Shown piece by piece: positions 6,122 through 11,145 of a stretch of 11,145 nt of DNA; positions within the stretch are counted from its first letter, which is position 1; each line of letters begins with the position of its first letter. Under the pieces are notes generated by a model that saw nothing but the letters and a program-made list of their open reading frames with translations, was not told the origin of the DNA and made no database searches. Made by a program: the position numbers and the translations under genes. Origin of the DNA: Tieghemiomyces parasiticus (lineage: Eukaryota > Kickxellomycota > Dimargaritomycetes > Dimargaritales > Dimargaritaceae); NCBI GenBank assembly GCA_027575765.1, contig JANBPT010001300.1, positions 1-11,145 on the forward strand, in the 5' to 3' direction.

Positions 6122-8851
6122 TTAGGTAGAAGGTTCGACGGTATCGGCCGCGCCCATGGGTGTGGTGTACTTGGTCCACATTTCGTGGTAGAGGCCACCG
6201 CAGGCCAAGAGTTCCTCGTGGGTACCAATGCCGATGATTCGACCGGCGTCCATGACGACGATCTGGTCGGCGTAGCGGACAGTGGACAGGCGGTGGGCGA
6301 TGACTAGAACGGTCTGGGCGGCATCGAACCGGCCCTTCAGTGCTCCCATGACGGCGGTCTCCGTGGCAGAATCCATGGCGGAGGTGGCCTCGTCGAGGAT
6401 GACCACCGGGGCGTTCTTGATGATGGCGCGGGCCAGGAGGAGACGTTGCTTGTCACCTCCACTCCACCGGCTACTTCCCTCGCCCATCGGAGCCTCCAGT
6501 CCTTCCTGGCACTCGGCAACCTTGTCGTGCAGACCCACCACGCGGAGGGCCTCCTCTACCTCAGCGAAGTCAGCCAGCGTGCCTTGGCCAGCTCGACCGT
6601 AGCCAACCACTTCACCTACGGTTTGGCCCACGGGCTGACTATTTTGACTGACGGTCGCAATTCGCGTTCGCAGGTCGTATTGGCGGATACGACGGATATC
6701 CTGGTCACCGATGAGGATGTGGCCCTCGGATGGATCATGCTTGCGGATTAATAGATTGACGAGGGAGGACTTGCCGCTGCCGCTGCGGCCCACGATGGCG
6801 GTGGTTTTGCCGGCCGGGACGGTGAGGTTGATCCCGTCGAGAGTGGGCGGCCCTTGCTTATTGTAGGAGAAGGTGACGCTGTTGAAATGTATAGCGGGGC
6901 CGGTGGTCCAAGTCACAGGTTCGGGGTCGGTCGGATCGGGCTGGTCCGGGGGCTTCTCTAGGTTAGCGACCTCCTCCATCAGAAAGCTATATCCGCAGGC
7001 CGGGTTAAAAGCTGCCTTCACAATTGCAGTCGTTTGGGCGGAGATGGTGGGAAAAAGCGGTATGGCTACCAGACACTGCACCGGAGTGATGCCTTGGTCG
7101 AGGTGAAGGACACAGGTAGCAGCCCAGACGTAGAAGCACACACTCTTGAGGAGGGACTCAAAGAAATTCAGCGCCCTATGAGCGTCCTGAAGGACGGTGG
7201 ATGGTGGACAGGTAGCCGCCGATTCTATCACTTGGTACTCGTACATGTTGGCAACACTCCGGGAAATAAATGACATCTCTCTTGCCCGCTCATAAACGAG
7301 CACATCCAGATGATCATAATCCGTGTCAACAAAAAAACCCAAATATCTGGTATAGTAGCGGCCGAAATGATGAAATGCCATGCAACACAAGGCAAAGGCT
7401 AGGACAATCACTAGGGCGATACCACCAATTAAGTTATAAGCCACTGCCAGCTGCAGGACCAAACTTACCACATCTCCGCTACGCCCAAAAATAGTGGCTT
7501 GTAACTGCTGCAATGCATATCTACAACTAGAAAGGTAGTAGTGATGATCAATGGCCTTGGACGAATGGGTACTGAACCAGCAGTGACGGTCGTGTACCAA
7601 TACAGCGACACTGGTTGTGAGCGCGGCCGTCGCCCGGGAAGTGAAGTGGTCGTACATAGGCTTGCAAATGTATTCCAACATCAGCTGCGGCAGGTACAGG
7701 TACAGGAACACCTCATAGGGCTGGGGAGGCAGGTTGTGAAGGGCGACTTTGAAGGAACTCTTGAGCCGGATGTCAAGGTCTTCGACGTAGCTCAGGCTGG
7801 CAAAGGAGACGCAGGCAAGGGCCAGCGTGGCCAAGGCCCGCCGACTGGGGGACCAGGCCCTAGCAATCAAGCGGAACCACGCACCAGTGTTATAAATGCT
7901 GAGATCGCGTGACGGCAGGAGGGGGTGGTCTTCCACGGGGTCCTCTATCGGTGAAAGTAAGCAAAAGAACCGGAATGAGTTTTTGATGAGATCGGATTGG
8001 TTGGATTCCCTCACTCTGGACCGAAGGCTATCGGATATCGAAACGGTGAACCCCGTGGGCGGGCTGGTCCAGGGGAAGTCCAGGGCAGTGAAGTTGGCAT
8101 CAAACGGCTGGAGGCCACTGAGGCGCAGTATGAACCGGGTGACAGGGTGGGGGACAGGGTCGAATATGATGGGGAGCCAGGCTGTGATAATGGGGACTCT
8201 GTAGGTGACGTGGAAGTGGAAATTGAGGAGTAGGCCGACGCTTGGTCCGAGCAAGGGTAGAATGCCGGTCGCGGTGGCTATGTACCTATGATTCGATATA
8301 CCACTGGAAAGGGCCCCGCTCAGGCTCATGACGGCGGCGACGGCACCTAGGGCGGTCAGGGAGAGCTGCACGGCCCAGAAACGGGTCCAGGACTGGCAGC
8401 GGCGGGATAAATTGTACAGCCAGACGGCCTGGTCGAAGGACCGGGACGCGGGGCGGGCACTGTAGCGTCGAAACGTGAACACGACTAAGCTGAGGGCACC
8501 TAGAGCCCCAGACAAAATGGCAACCAAGGCAGGCTGGTGAGCGGACAAGGCCGGATCCCCAGTGTACAGCATGAATCCAGCACCGAAGCCCAGTAGAATG
8601 TGAGCCACCAGGCCAACCAGGATGGCCGTACGCTGGCGGATATCGAGTCTAAACCCAATCTCTACCTTGACACTGCCGGAGACGATCGGGTACGGGATCC
8701 CTTCGAATCCCTTCGGTGCCACTGGCTGGATTTGGTAGGCCGGAGCGGTTTGGGCGCGAACGAAACGGCACTGATGGATGACAATGACGGCATTGGTAAG
8801 TAGTGGTGGTATGAAGGCGGCAAAGCCCACGCCCTGCGTTAGTGTGGCCAT
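6122..8851 (-). CDS. ABC half-transporter, HMT1/ABCB6-like (TMD0-TMD-NBD)
   Basis: A 909-residue half-size ABC exporter of subfamily B. Five hydrophobic helices at about 8-26, 76-96, 105-126, 156-178 and 192-212 form an N-terminal TMD0. A polar linker follows (about 231-330), then six core helices at about 337-355, 379-395, 457-472, 476-494, 566-582 and 590-611. FTSRATAAL (403-411) matches the coupling region after TM2 in ABCB6/HMT1. The nucleotide-binding domain has an aromatic A-loop (FSY, 661-663), Walker A GRSGSGKSS (688-696), Q-loop Gln736, signature WSGGDKQR (796-803), Walker B VVILD with catalytic Glu821, D-loop SAMD (824-827) and switch His853 (IAHRLSTV). All catalytic residues are present, so it should be an active ATPase, probably working as a homodimer. 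Family members act in vacuolar, endosomal or mitochondrial membranes on heme, glutathione or metal-chelate substrates; the substrate here is not predictable. The ATG context is GGCCATGGC; no intron is needed. Confidence 0.93.
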   Translation of the reverse strand: MATLTQGVGFAAFIPPLLTNAVIVIHQCRFVRAQTAPAYQIQPVAPKGFEGIPYPIVSGSVKVEIGFRLDIRQRTAILVGLVAHILLGFGAGFMLYTGDPALSAHQPALVAILSGALGALSLVVFTFRRYSARPASRSFDQAVWLYNLSRRCQSWTRFWAVQLSLTALGAVAAVMSLSGALSSGISNHRYIATATGILPLLGPSVGLLLNFHFHVTYRVPIITAWLPIIFDPVPHPVTRFILRLSGLQPFDANFTALDFPWTSPPTGFTVSISDSLRSRVRESNQSDLIKNSFRFFCLLSPIEDPVEDHPLLPSRDLSIYNTGAWFRLIARAWSPSRRALATLALACVSFASLSYVEDLDIRLKSSFKVALHNLPPQPYEVFLYLYLPQLMLEYICKPMYDHFTSRATAALTTSVAVLVHDRHCWFSTHSSKAIDHHYYLSSCRYALQQLQATIFGRSGDVVSLVLQLAVAYNLIGGIALVIVLAFALCCMAFHHFGRYYTRYLGFFVDTDYDHLDVLVYERAREMSFISRSVANMYEYQVIESAATCPPSTVLQDAHRALNFFESLLKSVCFYVWAATCVLHLDQGITPVQCLVAIPLFPTISAQTTAIVKAAFNPACGYSFLMEEVANLEKPPDQPDPTDPEPVTWTTGPAIHFNSVTFSYNKQGPPTLDGINLTVPAGKTTAIVGRSGSGKSSLVNLLIRKHDPSEGHILIGDQDIRRIRQYDLRTRIATVSQNSQPVGQTVGEVVGYGRAGQGTLADFAEVEEALRVVGLHDKVAECQEGLEAPMGEGSSRWSGGDKQRLLLARAIIKNAPVVILDEATSAMDSATETAVMGALKGRFDAAQTVLVIAHRLSTVRYADQIVVMDAGRIIGIGTHEELLACGGLYHEMWTKYTTPMGAADTVEPST

Positions 8852-9025
8852 GGCCGATGTATGAAAATTAAATGCCTTGCTTTAGACCGGTAGGCTGGAG
8901 GTATTGGCGGCTCAATTTGGAATCAAAGCCGTAGGACGGCACATAGTAGAGACTCCGTTGTTGGGTAGCAGGCGAAGGGAAGAGAGAAGTGGGCAGGTGC
9001 AGGCCCGGGTGGGCACAGACTCGCC

Positions 9026-9033
9026 CTTATATT
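9026..9033 (-). promoter_or_regulatory. TATA box of the ABC transporter gene
   Basis: The - strand reads CCAATATAAGGG about 175 nt upstream of the ABC ATG, so a CCAAT string overlaps the TATA-like AATATAAG. A transcript starting about 30 nt downstream would have a leader of roughly 145 nt. Confidence 0.5.
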
Positions 9034-9047
9034 GGCAGGGCCCTGCC
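9034..9047. repeat. Perfect 14-nt palindrome next to the ABC TATA box
   Basis: GGCAGGGCCCTGCC is fully self-complementary and lies immediately upstream of the TATA box of the ABC gene, where a dimeric regulator could bind. Palindromes of this length are expected about once by chance in a window this size, so position is the only argument for function. Confidence 0.5.
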
Positions 9048-9288
9048 TCATCAGGTCATCACAATCGCAGCAACGGTGCACTCTTTTGGTAGTATGCTAT
9101 TTTTTTAATGTTGGCAGCGACATGCGCTCTCGACACCTCTTCCCACGCGAGTTTAGGATTCCTGGGGTAGACTATACCATAGTGTGTTACTTATGGCCAG
9201 TACCCTGGTTTCCGCAGCATTTATTATGAGGGCCGGTAGCGTCGGCTGACATGCAACGTCCCGTTTAGAGTGAGGCCCTGTCATTCAA

Positions 9289-9302
9289 CTAGACCAGTCT
9301 AG
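9289..9302. repeat. Short inverted repeat CTAGAC-CA-GTCTAG
   Basis: Six-base arms are separated by two bases, in noncoding DNA about 440 nt upstream of the ABC ATG. It could be a dimer-binding site, but it is short enough to arise by chance. Confidence 0.5.
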
Positions 9303-10141
9303 ACGCTTGAGGGATGCAGGGAACTGAAACGACTAGGGCCATATGGTCGCTGCAGAGAAATGGAGGTTAAGGACAGTCGGAGAATGCAATCGGTTTGTAA
9401 CGGCGGACCCATCCTCAATCGCAGAAAGGCCACGGAGGCGACTGGTGGAAATCAGGAACGCTGGAAACTCCCCTTACATGCAGTTGGTAGGTTTACAGCA
9501 CTCTTGTGAAAGTTCCCAGCGCAGGCGTATTGTAAAGATACGAATAACGTCGCTAAACCTGCATCTAGTGCTTTAGGTTCATGAGTTAACACCTGAGGAA
9601 GTCGCGGCCACGCCCCTCTCACTTCACCAAACTCTACCCCGGTACTGAATCCAAAGCGTTTAGTAAATGAAAGATCGCGCCAGACCATTAATTCTGTGTA
9701 TGTGGAATAGATGTTTGAATATTATACCGGATCTTTTTACAGCCTGCCCACTTTCAACTCTTCTCAGCTGAGTAACTCGGCCTTAATTCCCACTGGCCCT
9801 TTTACTCAGGCTGCACACCTTTTTACACGCTGGGCTTGAGGGAACGTGGGGTATTATTGATCGAGACCTGTGCTATAATTGAGGCGTCGGGAGCCTGCGT
9901 TAAATTTCAAGGGTTTCGCCGTCGTATTGGGCCCTACATCGCCCCATAAGTCGTCATCGACTTCCAGCTGGTAGGCAGCCGATTTAATTAAACTATCTGA
10001 TGGGTTGCATGATGTAGAAGTGTGGTGAGACTATGGTTTGCGAAATCCAGCGCAGCAGGTCGCATCATTCCCATAACGTTTCCACCCAACAAATGTGGGA
10101 GATAAACCAAGTCTGCCACAGCAGGTATGGATTGCTGTAGG

Positions 10142-10169
10142 CTGTACACTGCTGGCCTGTAGTGTACAG
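10142..10169. repeat. Inverted repeat / hairpin (9-bp stem, 10-nt loop)
   Basis: CTGTACACT at 10142-10150 is followed after ten bases by its exact complement AGTGTACAG at 10161-10169, and G10141/T10170 would extend the stem with a wobble pair. It lies in the gene-free stretch and is not followed by a T run, so it does not resemble a terminator. Confidence 0.7.
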
Positions 10170-10608
10170 TCATCTCGTGCGCTCCACGGTACCACGGGGT
10201 GGCTTTAAATATTGTGCCCAGTTATTTGACACGGGCCCACTCTGTAAATCTGATGGGCCAGTGGTAAATTATTATAGTGCACTGCGGGTCTGGTTTAGGC
10301 CTTAAAGCGTCACATGAGTATCACGTAGGTCCACATCACCATAGCGGGGGCGATTACTAGCGTCGAATCTGCCTGGAAGGGTCGTCTTCGGATCAAGAAT
10401 CAAGTAACCGGTTCAAACAGCGCGCTGCGGTTGCACGATACAGCCCCTTGACCTTGCCGGCCGCCCTGGACGACATGGTCGAATTATGTTACTTGTATCT
10501 TCTGGAATCCTCCCGTAAAATCTACCAAGCAGTTGTCTTTTATTGCTGGACCGCGTTGATGGCATAGTATTGGGCCCTTTGTTCCCCGATACATCAGGCG
10601 GCTTCTTC

Positions 10609-10618
10609 TTTTTTTTTT
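10609..10618. repeat. Homopolymer T10
   Basis: Ten T on the + strand, preceded by CTTCTTC, lie beyond the RPL38 poly(A) signal. It is low-complexity spacer with no other visible role. Confidence 0.8.
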
Positions 10619-10737
10619 GTTCGCCAATGTGCCCCCCCTCACCGGTCTTTCCATTAACCAAAACGCGGTGCACTTTGGATACGCCGAAAACTGAACAATG
10701 ACGATGGCGGTTACGGATGGGAGCAAGATATCAATCC

Positions 10738-10743
10738 TTTATT
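10738..10743 (-). terminator. Poly(A) signal AATAAA for RPL38
   Basis: AATAAA on the - strand lies 62 nt past the RPL38 stop codon. This gives a short 3' UTR, usual for ribosomal protein genes. Confidence 0.65.
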
Positions 10744-10804
10744 CTTCCAATTCATATGGGCGAGTGAGGCTAGACATGCACTGGGGCTAGTCGTGTGTGG
10801 ACGT

Positions 10805-11145
10805 TTATTTGGCGTCGAGGTCTTCGACGGTGAGGGCTATTTGGTAAGGATGGGCCCATGGAATTGGACGTTGGAGGTGAAGTGAGTGGAAAGCAGAAGA
10901 AAGGGAAATGGAAAAGTTAGCTACATAGCAATAAGGAAGGGATCTAAGCTCGCGTAACGTGGTATTGATCTATCTATCCCGTCATCTTTCTCACTCGCCC
11001 TATATTGTACCGGCCCGCTGCGACCCGAGAAGGTTCAGCAGTCAATAGGAAAGCAATGGAGACAAGCTACTTACCCGGGGGGAGAGACTCCCGGAGCTTT
11101 TCGGCCTTAAGCGGGTCGTCAACGACGAGGGTGTACAGGTACTTG
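10805..11145 (-). CDS. RPL38: 60S ribosomal protein L38 (eL38), C-terminal part, cut by window edge
   Basis: Join of 11075 to beyond 11145 and 10805-10836, reading leftwards. eL38 is a small basic protein of the large cytosolic ribosomal subunit. The visible part of the left-reading exon gives KYLYTLVVDDPLKAEKLRES then LPP, which is the family's 'YLYTLV..D..KAEKL.QSLPP' block. A codon split by the intron (G|CC) makes Ala, and the last exon adds LTVEDLDAK and TAA, equivalent to the 'GLAVKELK' end of animal L38. Thirty-three residues are visible; the family is about 70-80, so the first half and any upstream exons lie beyond the right edge. The frame would stop at a TAG within the intron if unspliced. 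Confidence 0.92.
10837..11074 (-). other. Intron of RPL38
   Basis: A 238-nt phase-1 intron. The donor is CCGG|GTAAGT at 11074 and the acceptor is CAAATAG ending at 10837. A branch-point-like TAGCTAAC is at 10916-10923, and from it to the acceptor (about 78 nt) the strand has no AG at all and is strongly pyrimidine-rich. A CTTAC nearer the acceptor is an alternative branch site. Ribosomal protein introns can host snoRNAs, but I see no paired C and D boxes here. Confidence 0.9.

Larger units (their letters stand above)
9048..10737. other. Long region without a convincing gene
   Basis: About 1.7 kb between the ABC promoter and the 3' end of RPL38. Every open frame is under 90 codons and none resembles a known family; one at 10413-10673 starts only with GTG and is driven by a poly(T) tract. 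I found no consensus GTAAGT donor paired with a plausible exon and no tRNA A/B-box pair. Three loose copies of a CTTTTTAC-type motif (9733, 9799, 9819), an inverted repeat at 9289-9302 and a hairpin at 10142-10169 are the only structure seen. It could hold an unrecognised noncoding RNA, or it may be plain spacer. Confidence 0.5.

Noticed and set aside
10413..10673. 86-codon - strand frame with a poly-Lys run
   Set aside because: It has a GTG start, the Lys run comes from a T10 homopolymer, and there is no family resemblance; it lies beyond the RPL38 poly(A) signal.
10837..11074. Possible box C/D snoRNA inside the RPL38 intron
   Set aside because: A GATGA string is present, but no CTGA D box follows it on the same strand at a suitable distance.

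Overview
The window looks like nuclear DNA of a fungus. It carries eukaryotic genes with short spliceosomal introns (GTAAGT donors, AG acceptors), TATA boxes and AATAAA poly(A) signals. The gene set is a septin, the mitochondrial CX9C protein Pet191/COA5, an NmrA-type Rossmann protein, an HMT1/ABCB6-type ABC half-transporter and ribosomal protein eL38. Septins point to opisthokonts, and the NmrA protein makes a fungus most likely. The coding regions are visibly GC-rich at third positions, introns are few, and both the septin and the NmrA protein are diverged from textbook forms. That would fit an early-diverging lineage such as Zoopagomycota/Kickxellomycotina, but this placement is a guess.

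Layout: 1-874 is the promoter and leader of the septin gene (TATA at 260, an 11-codon upstream ORF, a predicted 420-nt leader intron). The septin is at 875-2284 on the + strand. It converges on PET191, a two-exon gene on the - strand (2911-3273) whose last 13 codons lie in a separate small exon. Next on the - strand are the NmrA-like gene (4094-5317) and the ABC transporter (6122-8851), whose TATA box abuts a perfect 14-nt palindrome. A stretch of about 1.7 kb (9048-10737) has no convincing gene and contains a 9-bp stem hairpin. The right edge holds the 3' end of RPL38 (10805 to beyond 11145, - strand), with one intron.

The five genes do not form an operon or an obvious pathway. They cover cytoskeleton/septation, cytochrome oxidase assembly, redox sensing or reduction, membrane transport and translation, as expected of an ordinary fungal chromosome segment. 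The points most worth a second look are the septin with an altered G4 motif (GKTD where septins have AKAD) and low-complexity inserts in its G domain, the NmrA protein with a degraded glycine-rich nucleotide loop, and the unexplained 1.7-kb gap. I found no sign of a mobile element, CRISPR array, secondary-metabolite cluster or clearly new system.
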